This document shows positions 25,183 to 34,843 of a stretch of 64,000 bases of DNA, piece by piece. The notes under the pieces are model-generated. The model was given only the letters and a program-made list of their open reading frames with translations, made no database searches and had not been told where the DNA came from. The position numbers were made by a program, and so were the translations under genes. This DNA is from JANNNF01 sp963772935 (GTDB lineage: Bacteria; Pseudomonadota; Alphaproteobacteria; Rhodobacterales; Rhodobacteraceae). Positions within the stretch are counted from its first letter, which is position 1, and every line of letters starts with the position of its first letter. The stretch lies in the NCBI GenBank assembly GCA_963772935.1, contig CAVYZK010000001.1:124001-188000 (forward strand), given 5' to 3'.

Positions 25183-26169
25183 TCAGTCAACTCTGCCTGT
25201 TGTGGGCGTCAGCAACAGGTTGGCGGGCCTCGACGGCAGGGTTACCGCAAAGTTTTCTGGCCCAAGCGTTTGCAGATGTGCAAAAAGCATGGCGATGAAG
25301 GACTGGACATAGGCCGGTTTCTGATCGCCGTAGGGGTCGATCACGATTAGCGTGGGTTGGCGCAGCGGGTCCGAGATCGGCATACGGATCAGGCTTTCAT
25401 GATCCGGACTGGCAAGCTGATGTGGCCGCATGTTCAGCACAGATATGCCCAGCCCGTTCACCACAGCCGCGCGCACCGTCTCATAAGATCGGGTCCGCAG
25501 CGCGACTTTTGGCCTGCGCGCGGCGAAGTCGAACAGGGTCAGCAGGTAGGTGCGGGTCTCGGGCAAATCCAGCAGGATCAGCGGGCGTTCGGCCAGATCC
25601 TGCATCGACACGCTGTCCTGCGACGCAAGCGGATCATCCCGGCGCAGCAGGGCGTGGGCGGGAAATCTGCAAACCGGCGTTACGGCACCGCTGAATTCCT
25701 CACCGATGTCATAGGTCAGGACAAGATCAAGCTCTCCTGCCGCCAGCCACCCGCGAAGTTCAGTCTGATCGCCTTCCAGCAGCACAATGTCGCAGTCGCC
25801 ATTGGCATCTATGTAGCGCCGCAGGACCGGCGGGATCAGCAGCGCGCTAAGGGGCGAAAAGCAGCCAACCCGCAGCACGGGGGCCGGAAGGTCGGCAAAC
25901 TCGCGCGTCGATCGCTCGAATTCCAGCCCGGCTGCCAGAAACCGACGGACCGAGACGAGAAAGCGCTGACCGGCTGGCGTGACCTCGATCCCGTGACCGG
26001 CCCGACGGGTGAAGATGCGGGTGCCAATCTCATCCTCTGCGGCTCCGATGGCCGCAAGGATTGATGAGGGCGAAATCCGAAAGGTCTTGCAAGCCTCGGA
26101 GATACTGCCCTTGGCGGCAACCTCGCGGATGTAGTCGAGCTGGCGGTGGGTCAAGCGCATAGGTGGCAT
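25183..26169 (-). CDS. LysR family transcriptional regulator
   Basis: 328 residues. The N-terminal winged helix-turn-helix starts RLTHRQLDYIREVAAKGSI and reads through EDEIGTRIFTRRAGHGIEVTPAGQ (about 5-68). The C-terminal type-2 periplasmic-binding-like effector domain covers about 95-300. It diverges from the amidase gene at 26293, with 123 bases between, the usual layout for a LysR regulator and its target. It probably activates the amidase/amide importer operon. An alternative start three codons in (26160) is possible. Confidence 0.9.
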   Translation of the reverse strand: MPPMRLTHRQLDYIREVAAKGSISEACKTFRISPSSILAAIGAAEDEIGTRIFTRRAGHGIEVTPAGQRFLVSVRRFLAAGLEFERSTREFADLPAPVLRVGCFSPLSALLIPPVLRRYIDANGDCDIVLLEGDQTELRGWLAAGELDLVLTYDIGEEFSGAVTPVCRFPAHALLRRDDPLASQDSVSMQDLAERPLILLDLPETRTYLLTLFDFAARRPKVALRTRSYETVRAAVVNGLGISVLNMRPHQLASPDHESLIRMPISDPLRQPTLIVIDPYGDQKPAYVQSFIAMLFAHLQTLGPENFAVTLPSRPANLLLTPTTGRVD

Positions 26170-26292
26170 CCCGGAAACTCTGCTGCACCACTGTTACATG
26201 AAATGCATGAAGTGTCGCAAATTTTGTATTTTATAGATGTGATGGGATCGTGCAGCATCCGGGAAATCACTCAACTGGATGCAACAACAGCG

Positions 26293-27720
26293 ATGTCCTC
26301 TCCTCCCCTAGATCTTTGCCTCGCCTCTGGTGCCGAATTGTCCGGTGCCTACGCGGGGGGTATCCTCTCTCCGGTCGATGCCACCCGCGCCTGTCTTGAC
26401 CGGGCCGATGCGATCAACCCTGCGCTGAAAGCCTTCGCTGTCATTGATCATGAGGGTGCGCTCGCCGCCGCGCACCAGTCGGAACGGCGTTGGGCAGCCG
26501 GGCAGGCCCTGTCGCCGATAGACGGCCTTCCCGTGACCATCAAGGACATCGTTCATTGCCACGGGCTTGATGTGCGTTACGGCAGCAGGACCGCACCTGA
26601 TGTGTCGGCCCTGCCGGATGCCCCCGTCGTCGAACGCCTTCGTGCGGCTGGGGCGGTCATTCTGGGGCTGACGACAACGCCGGAATTCGGCTGGAAGGCG
26701 GTGACGGACAGCGCACGCCATGGCATCACGCGCAACCCGTGGAATCAGGATTTGACGCCGGGCGGGTCATCTGGCGGGGCGGCAGTTGCGGCGGCGATGG
26801 GCGCGGGCGTGCTGCATCTTGGCACCGATGGCGGCGGGTCGATCCGCATTCCCGCCGCCTTCTGCGGCATTGCCGGGTTGAAACCCAGTTTCGGCCGGGT
26901 GCCCGCCTATCCGGCAAGCGCCTTCGGAACGGTTGCGCATATCGGCCCGATGGCCCGGACCGTGAGTGATCTGGCGCTGATGTTGAACGCCATGTCCGGT
27001 CGCGATCTGCGCGATTGGGCGCAAGGGCCGATTGCAATGCCGCCGGTCAAACTGCAGTCCCTGAATTGGGCCGGGGTGCGGATCGGCCACTGGGCGCATC
27101 CCCCTGTCGGCCAGGTTGACGCGGACGTTGCTGCTTTGGTTCAGGCAGTTCTTTCCGATCTGGAATTGGCCGGGGCTATCATTGAACCGCTCGACCTGCC
27201 CGATCAGGATGACCTGCCCGAGATGTTTCGCCGACACTGGTTTGTCGGCGCGGCGAACCGGCTGGACGCGGTCGCCCCTGCGGATCGCCATCTTCTCGAC
27301 CCCGGCTTTTTGGCTATTGCGGCAAAAGGCCAGTCCTACACCGCCGTGGAGCGGATGCAGGCAGAGATTGCGCGCGCAAGATACGGCGCGCGCATGGATC
27401 AGGTGCTGACGCAGTTTGACTTCATCCTGTCGCCAACCGTCGCCATTCCGCCCTTCGCTGCAGGGGTAGAGATGCCGCCGGGGTGCGGCTTTGAAAACTG
27501 GACCGATTGGGCAGGCTTCAGCTATCCGATCAACCTCAGCCAGCAACCGGCCTGCTCGGTGCCCTGTGGGTTTACGAAAGGCGGCCTGCCCGCAGGTTTG
27601 CAGATCATCGGGCCGAGGGGGGCAGATGAGGCCGTGCTGTCCGCCGCGTTGACCTATGAGCAGATGTTTCCCGCACGTTTCCTGACACGCGCCAGCCAGT
27701 TGCCGGGTGGGGTGTTGTGA
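26293..27720 (+). CDS. Amidase (amidase-signature family)
   Basis: 475 residues from the ATG at 26293, where similarity to amidases begins. The Ser-cisSer-Lys triad is complete: Lys84 in TIKDIV, cis-Ser at about 160 in GGSSGG, and nucleophile Ser183 in GTDGGGSIRIP. It hydrolyses a carboxamide to acid and ammonia; GatA-like and plant-type amidases share this fold. The stop codon overlaps the start of the permease gene (TGATG), so it is co-transcribed with a branched-chain-type importer whose binding protein resembles amide-binding AmiC. This indicates uptake and hydrolysis of an external amide. Confidence 0.9.
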   Translation: MSSPPLDLCLASGAELSGAYAGGILSPVDATRACLDRADAINPALKAFAVIDHEGALAAAHQSERRWAAGQALSPIDGLPVTIKDIVHCHGLDVRYGSRTAPDVSALPDAPVVERLRAAGAVILGLTTTPEFGWKAVTDSARHGITRNPWNQDLTPGGSSGGAAVAAAMGAGVLHLGTDGGGSIRIPAAFCGIAGLKPSFGRVPAYPASAFGTVAHIGPMARTVSDLALMLNAMSGRDLRDWAQGPIAMPPVKLQSLNWAGVRIGHWAHPPVGQVDADVAALVQAVLSDLELAGAIIEPLDLPDQDDLPEMFRRHWFVGAANRLDAVAPADRHLLDPGFLAIAAKGQSYTAVERMQAEIARARYGARMDQVLTQFDFILSPTVAIPPFAAGVEMPPGCGFENWTDWAGFSYPINLSQQPACSVPCGFTKGGLPAGLQIIGPRGADEAVLSAALTYEQMFPARFLTRASQLPGGVL

Positions 27721-28568
27721 TGGCTGACTATATCCCCTTTGTCCTCAACGCCTTGACACTGATCAGCATCCTGATGGTCGTCTCGATGGGCCTTGCCATC
27801 ATCTTCGGGCTGATGAACGTGATCAACCTCGCACATGGCGAGTTCATCACCATCGGGGCCTTTACATTGGTGGCCGTACAGGCGGCGGGTGGCAGTTTCT
27901 GGCTGGCGTTGCTGGTTGCGCCGATGGTCGGCTATGGCATCGGGCTGGTGCTGGAGCGTGTGCTGATCTCGCGCGTCTATACCGACCCGCTGCATGCCAT
28001 TCTGGCCACCTGGGGGCTGAGCCTGATCATCCAGCAGGTGCTGCAACTGGTGTTTGGCGCGGCACCCCAGCCGGTGACCGGGCCGTTTCCCGGTTCGGTT
28101 GACCTGTTCGGTGCCAGCTATCCGGCCTACCGGCTGTTCCTGATCGGCTTTTCGCTCGCGGTTTTTGTCGGCACCGTCGTGCTGTTTCGCAAGACTCGCT
28201 TTGGACTTGATCTGCGTGCCTCGATCCAGAGCGCCGAGATGGCCTCTGTCATGGGGATCGACCCTGCACGGATCAACGCCCGTGCCTTTGGCTTTGGTGC
28301 CGCCTTGGCGGCGCTGGCAGGGGTGCTGCTGGCACCGCTTACCTCGGTCACGGCCTATATGGGTGTCAACTACCTCGCCCGGTCCTTCTTTGTGGTGCTG
28401 GTCGGCGGCGCGGGCAGCGTTGGCGGCGTGGCGGCGGGCAGCGGGTTGATCGGCGGGCTGGAAACCTTTCTGTCTTACCAGATCCCCGCCACGGTGGCGC
28501 AAGCGCTGGTTCTGATCCTGGCCGTGGTCATCCTGCGGTTCCGGCCCAAGGGGATTGTCCCAGCATGA
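27720..28568 (+). CDS. Branched-chain amino acid-type ABC permease (LivH/UrtB family)
   Basis: 282 residues with eight or so hydrophobic segments. The family signature FGLMNVINLAHGEF (about 36-49) and the late GGAGSVGGVAAGS are visible. The ATG at 27720 overlaps the amidase stop; a GTG one codon earlier is possible. It overlaps the LivM-type gene by four bases. Confidence 0.9.
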   Translation: MADYIPFVLNALTLISILMVVSMGLAIIFGLMNVINLAHGEFITIGAFTLVAVQAAGGSFWLALLVAPMVGYGIGLVLERVLISRVYTDPLHAILATWGLSLIIQQVLQLVFGAAPQPVTGPFPGSVDLFGASYPAYRLFLIGFSLAVFVGTVVLFRKTRFGLDLRASIQSAEMASVMGIDPARINARAFGFGAALAALAGVLLAPLTSVTAYMGVNYLARSFFVVLVGGAGSVGGVAAGSGLIGGLETFLSYQIPATVAQALVLILAVVILRFRPKGIVPA

Positions 28569-29554
28569 GACACCTGACAACCCTTCGCCCTGCCACGAAA
28601 ATTGCCATGGTGGTCATCGCGGCCTTCGCCCTGCTGCCACTGGTGTCAGAAGGTTACGTTCTGTCCAACTGGCGCGACGTGATGCTGCTGGCGCTGTTCG
28701 CGCTCAGCCTTGATCTGTTCTGGGGCCGGACCGGCATCCTCAGCTTTGGCCACGCCACATTCTTTGGCCTTGGTGCCTATGGCATGGCGATTGCCACCAC
28801 CCGTTTTGGCATCGACCCTGCCTTTGCCAGTCTGGCCGGGCTTGGCATGGGGGTGGGTCTGGCGACCGTCATCGCGGCGCTGGTCGGGTATTTCATGATC
28901 TACGGCGGCGTGCGCGGGGCCTATTTCACCATCGTGACACTGGCCATGACCATCGTTGCCAACAACATCGCCATCGGCTGGTCTTCGGTGACGGGTGGCG
29001 ATTCCGGGCTGATCGGTGTGCCGCCGTTCCAGGTGTTTGGCATTACCTTTGCCTCCCCCGTCATGTCGTTCGGGCTGGTTCTGTGCGTCCTTGCCCTGTG
29101 CCTGTTCGGGGCCATGCGGGTGATGAACGGTCGAACCGGGATGGTTCTTGCGGCAATTCGGGACAGCGAAATCAAGGCGGAGACTCTGGGCTACCGCACA
29201 CCGCTTATCCTTCTGCTGACCTTTGTCGCATCGGCAGCAATGGCTGGCCTTGCTGGCGCACTTTACGCCACCGGTACCGGCTTTGTTGCCCCCGACATGA
29301 TCGCCCTTTTATTGTCAACCGAGGTGATCATCTGGGTCGCCGTGGGCGGCAGCGGTTCCCTGATCGGGGCGGTGATCGGCACGGTCGTTGTCTGGCATCT
29401 TCAGCAGAAGGTCAGTTCGATTTCCATCGCGGCCTGGCCCATCGCCATCGGCAGTTTCTTCATCCTGCTGGTGCTGGTGTTCCCCAAGGGGCTTCCCGAT
29501 TTTGTCCTGTCCAAGGTCCGTCAGATCAAGTCCGGCACAGGGGGGCGGGGATGA
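28565..29554 (+). CDS. Branched-chain amino acid-type ABC permease (LivM/UrtC family)
   Basis: 329 residues, membrane protein. It has the LivM motif LFWGRTGILSFGHATFFGLGAY (in two parts around residues 50-72), TGGDSGLIGVPPF after the central helices, and the late GGSGSLIGAVIG. It is the partner of the LivH-type permease; the stop overlaps the ATPase start (ATGA). Confidence 0.9.
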   Translation: MRHLTTLRPATKIAMVVIAAFALLPLVSEGYVLSNWRDVMLLALFALSLDLFWGRTGILSFGHATFFGLGAYGMAIATTRFGIDPAFASLAGLGMGVGLATVIAALVGYFMIYGGVRGAYFTIVTLAMTIVANNIAIGWSSVTGGDSGLIGVPPFQVFGITFASPVMSFGLVLCVLALCLFGAMRVMNGRTGMVLAAIRDSEIKAETLGYRTPLILLLTFVASAAMAGLAGALYATGTGFVAPDMIALLLSTEVIIWVAVGGSGSLIGAVIGTVVVWHLQQKVSSISIAAWPIAIGSFFILLVLVFPKGLPDFVLSKVRQIKSGTGGRG

Positions 29555-30261
29555 ATACCCTTATGAAGGCCGAACTGAAACTGGATCAGGTGTGCCGCAG
29601 TTTCGGCACCTACCGGGCGGTGACGGACGTATCGCTGACCTTTGAAGCGGGCGAGATGACCTGCATCATCGGGCCAAACGGCGCGGGAAAAAGCACGCTT
29701 CTGAACATGATGTGCGGAACCCTTCCGCTCAGTTCCGGCCGCATAACGCTTGGCGGGATGTCACTGGACGGTCTCTCGCGCGACCGGATCGCCAGACTGG
29801 GCGTCGCGCGCAAGTTTCAGGTGCCGACTGTGTTTGGCAGCCTGTCGGTTGCCGACAACCTGCGTGTGGCCGCTGGCAAGGCGGGGGATGAGGGTTGGCT
29901 GACCGAGGTGCTTGCCATGGTCAACCTGACCGCAGATGCCGCCCTGTCGGCAGGCACGCTTCCGCATGGCAAGAAGCAGTGGCTGGAGATTGGCATGGCA
30001 CTGGCGATGCGGCCTCGCATCCTGCTGCTGGACGAGCCCACAGCCGGGCTTTCCGTCGATGAAACGCTCGCCACGGCGAACCTGCTCAAGGCGTTGCGGG
30101 GCCGCGTGACGGTCATCGTCATTGAACACGACATGGGTTTTGTCCGTGAACTTGGGGCAAGAACTGTGGTTCTGCACCATGGCGAGATCATCGCCGCCGG
30201 ACCCTTTTCCGAAATCGAAGAGGACGACACCGTCCGCGACATCTATCTGGGGCGGCGGTGA
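29551..30261 (+). CDS. Branched-chain-type ABC transporter ATP-binding protein (LivG/UrtD family)
   Basis: 236 residues. Walker A is IIGPNGAGKSTLL (about 36-48) and Walker B LLLDEPTAGLS. The signature reads LPHGKKQWLEIGMAL, the UrtD-like form in which LSGG becomes LPHG. The His-switch is VIEHDMGFV. The UrtD-like signature supports an amide/urea-type rather than branched-chain amino acid importer. The stop TGA overlaps the ATG of the next ATPase gene. Confidence 0.9.
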   Translation: MNTLMKAELKLDQVCRSFGTYRAVTDVSLTFEAGEMTCIIGPNGAGKSTLLNMMCGTLPLSSGRITLGGMSLDGLSRDRIARLGVARKFQVPTVFGSLSVADNLRVAAGKAGDEGWLTEVLAMVNLTADAALSAGTLPHGKKQWLEIGMALAMRPRILLLDEPTAGLSVDETLATANLLKALRGRVTVIVIEHDMGFVRELGARTVVLHHGEIIAAGPFSEIEEDDTVRDIYLGRR

Positions 30262-30959
30262 TGCTGACAATCAAAAACCTGACAGCCGGTTATGGCTCGG
30301 CGCAAATCCTGAACGGTGTCGAACTCAGCGTTCAACCGCGTGAGATCGTGGCGCTTCTGGGCCGCAACGGCGTTGGCAAGACCACGCTGATGAAGGCGTT
30401 GATGGGAATTGTGCCGCCCACCTCTGGGCATGTTGCCTTTCTGGGGGCTGAAACGACCAAGTTGCCGACCCACCGTATCGCCCGCGCAGGCATCGGCTAT
30501 GTGCCACAGGGGCGCGGTATCTTTGACAAGCTGACGGTTGAGGAAAACCTGGCGATGGGCCTGCGGTCCTTGCCCGAACCATCAGACGTGATCCCCGCCT
30601 ATCTGCTGGAACGCTTTCCGATCTTGCACGAACGCCGCCGTCAGGTGGCGGGCACGCTGTCGGGGGGGCAGAAACAGCAACTGGCGCTTTCCCGCGCGCT
30701 GTGCGGCAACCCGAAACTGCTGCTGCTGGATGAGCCGTCCGAGGGGATTCAGCCCAATATCGTTCAGGATATCGGCCGTTTCCTGCGCGATCTGGTCGCA
30801 ACCCGCGAAATCGCCGTCGTCGTTGTCGAACAGAACCTTGCGCTGGTCGAACTGGCCGCTGACCGGTTTTGCATGATGGACAAGGGCCGCATCGTTCATG
30901 GCGGCCCGACGGCGGAATTGCAGAACGAAGCGGTGCTGAAGGAATTCCTGTCGGTCTAG
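30261..30959 (+). CDS. Branched-chain-type ABC transporter ATP-binding protein (LivF/UrtE family)
   Basis: 232 residues. Walker A is LLGRNGVGKTTLM (the GRNGVGKTT form typical of UrtE), the signature LSGGQKQQLALSRAL, Walker B LLLDEPSEGIQPNI and the His-switch replaced by VVEQNLALVE as in LivF proteins. It is the second ATPase of the amide importer, followed after 46 bases by the binding protein gene. Confidence 0.9.
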   Translation: MLTIKNLTAGYGSAQILNGVELSVQPREIVALLGRNGVGKTTLMKALMGIVPPTSGHVAFLGAETTKLPTHRIARAGIGYVPQGRGIFDKLTVEENLAMGLRSLPEPSDVIPAYLLERFPILHERRRQVAGTLSGGQKQQLALSRALCGNPKLLLLDEPSEGIQPNIVQDIGRFLRDLVATREIAVVVVEQNLALVELAADRFCMMDKGRIVHGGPTAELQNEAVLKEFLSV

Positions 30960-31005
30960 CGACCGTGCGGAATGGACAAACACAACCAACAAACGGAGGT
31001 ACGGA

Positions 31006-32178
31006 ATGACGAAATTTGCTTTTACCCGACGCCAGGCTTTGCTGTCGCTTGGCGCGGCAGGCGTGGCCTCCTTTGGGATGCCAGCAATTCTGCGCGCGCA
31101 GGACGGGCCGATCCGTCTGGGTTTTCTGTCCGGGTTGACGGGGCTGGAAACCATTCTTGGCGAAACCCAGCTCAACTGCTTCAAGCTGGCGGTTGATCAG
31201 ATCAACGCGGGCGGCGGCATCGCCGGGCGGCAGGTTGACTACATCGTCGAGGACGACCAGACCACCACGCGCGGTGCCATCGACAAGGCCCGCAAGCTGG
31301 TGTTCGATGACAAGGTTGATGCCACCGTCGGCCTGATCGCCAGCCTGACCCATGTTGCCGCCCGGTCGGTGACAACGCCCGCGAAAAAACTGGTGATGTA
31401 CACAACCTACTATGAAGGCGATGTCTGCGAGCGGTACTTTTTCTCGACCGGGCAGATTCCCAACCAGCAGATCATTCCCTCGGTTGACTGGCTGACGGCC
31501 AATGCCGGCAAGACCACCTATATCATCGGGTCCGACTACGTCTGGCCGCGTAAAAGTGCCGAGGTGATCACAGCGGCGCTGGAGGCCAAGGGCGGAAAGG
31601 TGCTGGGTGCCGAGTTCCTGCCCTTTGGCACGCAGGATTTCGGCCCGGTCTTTGACCGGCTGAAAGCGGCAAACCCCGATTTCGTCTGGATCATGGTGGC
31701 CGGAAACGATCTGATCACCTGTCTGAAGCAGTACCAGAGCTTTGGCTTCAAGCAGCAGGTTTTCAGCCAGGGTCTGGACGAGTCCTTTTCCTTCGCCCAC
31801 CCCGAACTGACGGCGGGGGCATTGTCGACTCAGGCCTATTTCATGAATGTCGATACGGCGGCCAACAAGGCCTTCACGGCGGCCTATGCGGCGGCTTATG
31901 GTGCGGACAAGCCGATCAACGCTATCGGCGAGGCGGCCTTTGACGCGGTCCATCTTTACAAACTGGCCGTCGAGGCCGCAGGCACGACCGAGACCGAGGC
32001 GGTGATCGACGCCCTCAAGACGGTGGAATTTGACGCGCCGCAGGGCAAGGTTGGATTTGCGGCAAATGGGGTGATGCGGTCAAACTCCATACTGGCGCGT
32101 GGCAATGACAAAGGGGGCTGGGACACGGTGCAGAACTTTGGCCAGATCGACCCGGACGTCCCGGGTTGCACGCTTTGA
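31006..32178 (+). CDS. Amide/urea-type ABC substrate-binding protein (AmiC/UrtA-like, Tat signal)
   Basis: 390 residues. A twin-arginine signal (FTRRQALLSLGAAG, about 6-19) ends near ILRAQ. The mature protein has the peripla_BP_6 fold. Blocks shared with AmiC/UrtA include VMYTTYYEGDVC, YIIGSDYVWPRKS and EFDAPQGKVGF. These point to a small amide or urea derivative rather than leucine. A strong CGGAGG site precedes the ATG. It sits between the importer ATPases and a second amidase, consistent with an amide-scavenging operon. Confidence 0.88.
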   Translation: MTKFAFTRRQALLSLGAAGVASFGMPAILRAQDGPIRLGFLSGLTGLETILGETQLNCFKLAVDQINAGGGIAGRQVDYIVEDDQTTTRGAIDKARKLVFDDKVDATVGLIASLTHVAARSVTTPAKKLVMYTTYYEGDVCERYFFSTGQIPNQQIIPSVDWLTANAGKTTYIIGSDYVWPRKSAEVITAALEAKGGKVLGAEFLPFGTQDFGPVFDRLKAANPDFVWIMVAGNDLITCLKQYQSFGFKQQVFSQGLDESFSFAHPELTAGALSTQAYFMNVDTAANKAFTAAYAAAYGADKPINAIGEAAFDAVHLYKLAVEAAGTTETEAVIDALKTVEFDAPQGKVGFAANGVMRSNSILARGNDKGGWDTVQNFGQIDPDVPGCTL

Positions 32179-33500
32179 CTCCAGCGGACATGACCAGCGC
32201 GATGGCGGCAGTGGCCGCCATCCGCAACCGCGATTGCACGGTCGCTGCCCTGACCGAAGGCTTTCTGGCCCGGATCGCCGCGCGCAACCCCGTGATCAAC
32301 GCGCTGCGGGACTGCGACGCGGATCAGGCGCGCCAGATGGCGCTTGCCTTGGACGCGCGGCTTGATCGCGGCGACGACATTGGTCCTCTGGGCGGTCTAC
32401 CAGTTGTCATCAAGGAAAACTGCGATACGGCAGGCTATGCGTGTTCAGCGGGCCTCGCGTTTCGCACCGCCCACCAACCGGCGCAGGATAGCTGGGTCAC
32501 AGCGCGTTTGCGTGCAGCCGGGGCGATTGTTCTTGGCACCAGCATCAGCGATCCGGGTGCGTTCAGCGTGCGAACCCCCGACGTATGCCATCCGGTGGAC
32601 ATGGCGCTGACCGTCGGCGGGTCCAGCGGCGGTTCGGCGGCGGCACTGGCGGCGGGCCTGTGCCTTGGGGCCATCGGCACCGATACTGGCGGATCAATCC
32701 GCATTCCCTCGGCCTGTTGCGGCACGGTCGGGCTGAAGCCTACGTTTGATACCCTGCCGATGACCGGGATTTTTCCGCTCGTCCCGTCGCTGGATCATGT
32801 GGGTCCGATGGCCCGAACTGTCGAGGATACGGCACTTCTGTGGTCGGCCCTTAGCGGCCAGCCCGTTGCCGCCGCGCGCCCCGTCAAGCGCATCGGTCTT
32901 GATCCGGCTTGGGTCGCCGATGCCGACGCCCCGATCCGCGATGCGTTTGCGGCCCTGTTGGACCGATTGACCAACGCCGGACTGGACGTCCATGAAATCG
33001 CGCTGCCCAAGATTGACAGTGTCTGGGATATCCACGGCGATGTGTTTCTGGTCGAAAGTGCTGCGTGGCATCTTGCCCGATACGACGATCAGCGCGGCCA
33101 GTACCCGACGATTGCGCAGGAATGGTTTGACCTTGCCGGGACGATGCAGGTTGCGACTTATATCGCGGCCTGCCGGATGCGTGAGCGTGCCCGGGCGCAG
33201 GTGACCGCGTTGCTTGATACGGTTGATCTCATCCTGACACCCACGCTGTCCGTCTACCTGCCCCCCAAGGCCAGTGAAACCTTGTTGATCGGCGGCAACC
33301 CGACCGACTATGTCATGGCTCTCGTGCGGCTGACCTCTTTGTTCAACCTGACCGGGCACCCGAGCCTCGCGATGCCGTTTCCCTGTCACACGGGCCCCGT
33401 TGCACCCAGCCTGCAGATCATCGGACGCCATGGTGCCGAGCAACACATCCTCGGCTTCGGGGCTTGGTTGGAGAATGGTCTGCCTGCCCCCCTGAGTTGA
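32166..33500 (+). CDS. Amidase (amidase-signature family), second copy
   Basis: 444 residues if translation starts at the TTG at 32166, which overlaps the binding-protein gene by 13 bases. The ATG at 32190 would remove eight residues, and neither has a clear ribosome-binding site. The triad is intact: Lys83 in VVIKENCD, cis-Ser154 in GGSSGGS and nucleophile Ser177 in TDTGGSIRIP. It is clearly diverged from the first amidase (26293) in the C-terminal half, so the two probably act on different amides or on consecutive products. Confidence 0.88.
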   Translation: MHALTPADMTSAMAAVAAIRNRDCTVAALTEGFLARIAARNPVINALRDCDADQARQMALALDARLDRGDDIGPLGGLPVVIKENCDTAGYACSAGLAFRTAHQPAQDSWVTARLRAAGAIVLGTSISDPGAFSVRTPDVCHPVDMALTVGGSSGGSAAALAAGLCLGAIGTDTGGSIRIPSACCGTVGLKPTFDTLPMTGIFPLVPSLDHVGPMARTVEDTALLWSALSGQPVAAARPVKRIGLDPAWVADADAPIRDAFAALLDRLTNAGLDVHEIALPKIDSVWDIHGDVFLVESAAWHLARYDDQRGQYPTIAQEWFDLAGTMQVATYIAACRMRERARAQVTALLDTVDLILTPTLSVYLPPKASETLLIGGNPTDYVMALVRLTSLFNLTGHPSLAMPFPCHTGPVAPSLQIIGRHGAEQHILGFGAWLENGLPAPLS

Positions 33501-33725
33501 GGCAGGCAGGCTTCGTCAAAATCTGACGGACCGGCCTGCCGCATCGCCTGCGTCTGCAACACGTCTGCCAGCCGCAGGGTGGCCCGTCGTGGCAAACGAT
33601 CGGAGGCGTATTCCAGAGAATAGTTGCGCGGTCCCGGCGTTGTCGGCAGCAGCGGACTGGCCGCAATGTTCAGCGCGGCCACTATCGGTACGCCTATTTG
33701 ACCCGCCCTCGCGCGGACGTTCCGC

Positions 33726-34808
33726 TCAGGCAGATACGGTAAAGCGCGACGCATAGGGCAGACTGGCGGCCCCCACAGCCTTGGGCGAGTGGTGGATCGT
33801 GCCTACCAAAGCCGTCAGGCCTGCCTCGTGGCTGGCCAGTTCGTCACAGATTTCCTGGCACAGATGGCGTGGGGCATAGGACGACAGCACCACGGTTCCC
33901 ACCTCAACAAATTGCCGCGCCTCACGCACCTTGGCCACCAGCAGGGCCACACAATCGGTTTTCCAGGTTTCAACCGCCGACGCATATTGTGGCGATCCTT
34001 CGGACCGACGCCACACTTCCTCGGTGGATACACCGTTCGACCCCAAAGCCCGTTCAAAGTGCAAAAGACCGACATCATACGCCGTGGTGCTGCCGCTGCG
34101 ATGAATCTGGTGGTTCAGGACCAGCCGCGCATGCACCATCGCACCGATGTAAAAGAACAGATAGTTGTCCAGATCGCGTGCAATACCGAACAGACTTTCG
34201 CCGTTGGCGGCGGCGGTCACATCGTTCTGGACAAAGATTTCCAGCCCAAAATCAGCTTCCGCCTTGTCCTTGAAGGCAGTCAGTTCGTGGGTGTCGCCAA
34301 ACCCCTCGGGCAGGGCCAGACCGATGCCCGCGATGCGCCGCCGTTTGGCTTTGCTGATCTTGGCAAGAAGGGCCGCGACTGTTGCGTGAAGGTCGGGATG
34401 CACATGGTCCGCACCGGGGGCGGCGTGGCGCAGGGTGGCGCTGTCGATCACCCCGCCGACAAAGTCGATCAGCACGATATCAGTGGTGCGAAAGCCGATG
34501 CTGATGCCGATGGAATAGGCCCCCTCGGGGTTCAGCCCCATCGGGATCGTTGGCGGCCCCATGCGGCCGCGCTGTGCTTCGCCGCGGGTGACGAGGCCTT
34601 CCTGTTCCAGCGACCGCACAATGACCGACACGGTCTGCGCCGACAGGCCAGTCTTTTCGCCAATCTCAAAGCGTGTCGTGCTGCCGTGCTGCAGCAGCAT
34701 GGAAAGCACCAGCCGCTCATTGTAGCTGCGCACGCTGACGGCGTTCAGGCCAGCCGCGCGGTCAGCAATGCGGATCGGGTTCGGGGGGGCAAAGCGCATG
34801 TCAGGCAT
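33726..34808 (-). CDS. ROK family transcriptional regulator
   Basis: 360 residues. The N-terminal MarR-like winged helix covers about 27-85 (RSYNERLVLSMLLQHG, then KTGLSAQTVSVIVRSLEQEGLV). The rest is a ROK/sugar-kinase-like domain with IGISIGFRTTDIVLIDF, GIGLALPEGFGD and FVQNDVTAAANGE. The usual ROK zinc-binding Cys cluster is not seen. It is followed downstream by an SGNH esterase gene on the same strand and lies near an RbsABC importer. It is probably the repressor of this sugar-uptake locus, sensing a sugar or sugar phosphate. Confidence 0.87.
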   Translation of the reverse strand: MPDMRFAPPNPIRIADRAAGLNAVSVRSYNERLVLSMLLQHGSTTRFEIGEKTGLSAQTVSVIVRSLEQEGLVTRGEAQRGRMGPPTIPMGLNPEGAYSIGISIGFRTTDIVLIDFVGGVIDSATLRHAAPGADHVHPDLHATVAALLAKISKAKRRRIAGIGLALPEGFGDTHELTAFKDKAEADFGLEIFVQNDVTAAANGESLFGIARDLDNYLFFYIGAMVHARLVLNHQIHRSGSTTAYDVGLLHFERALGSNGVSTEEVWRRSEGSPQYASAVETWKTDCVALLVAKVREARQFVEVGTVVLSSYAPRHLCQEICDELASHEAGLTALVGTIHHSPKAVGAASLPYASRFTVSA

Positions 34809-34843
34809 TCAGCGTGCATCCTGTCTGCATTCGGACCTGCGCA

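Noticed and set aside
33510..33740. Possible remnant of an IclR-type regulator on the minus strand (VPIVAALNIAAS-like segment)
   Set aside because: Only one short segment resembles the family; too little to call a pseudogene.
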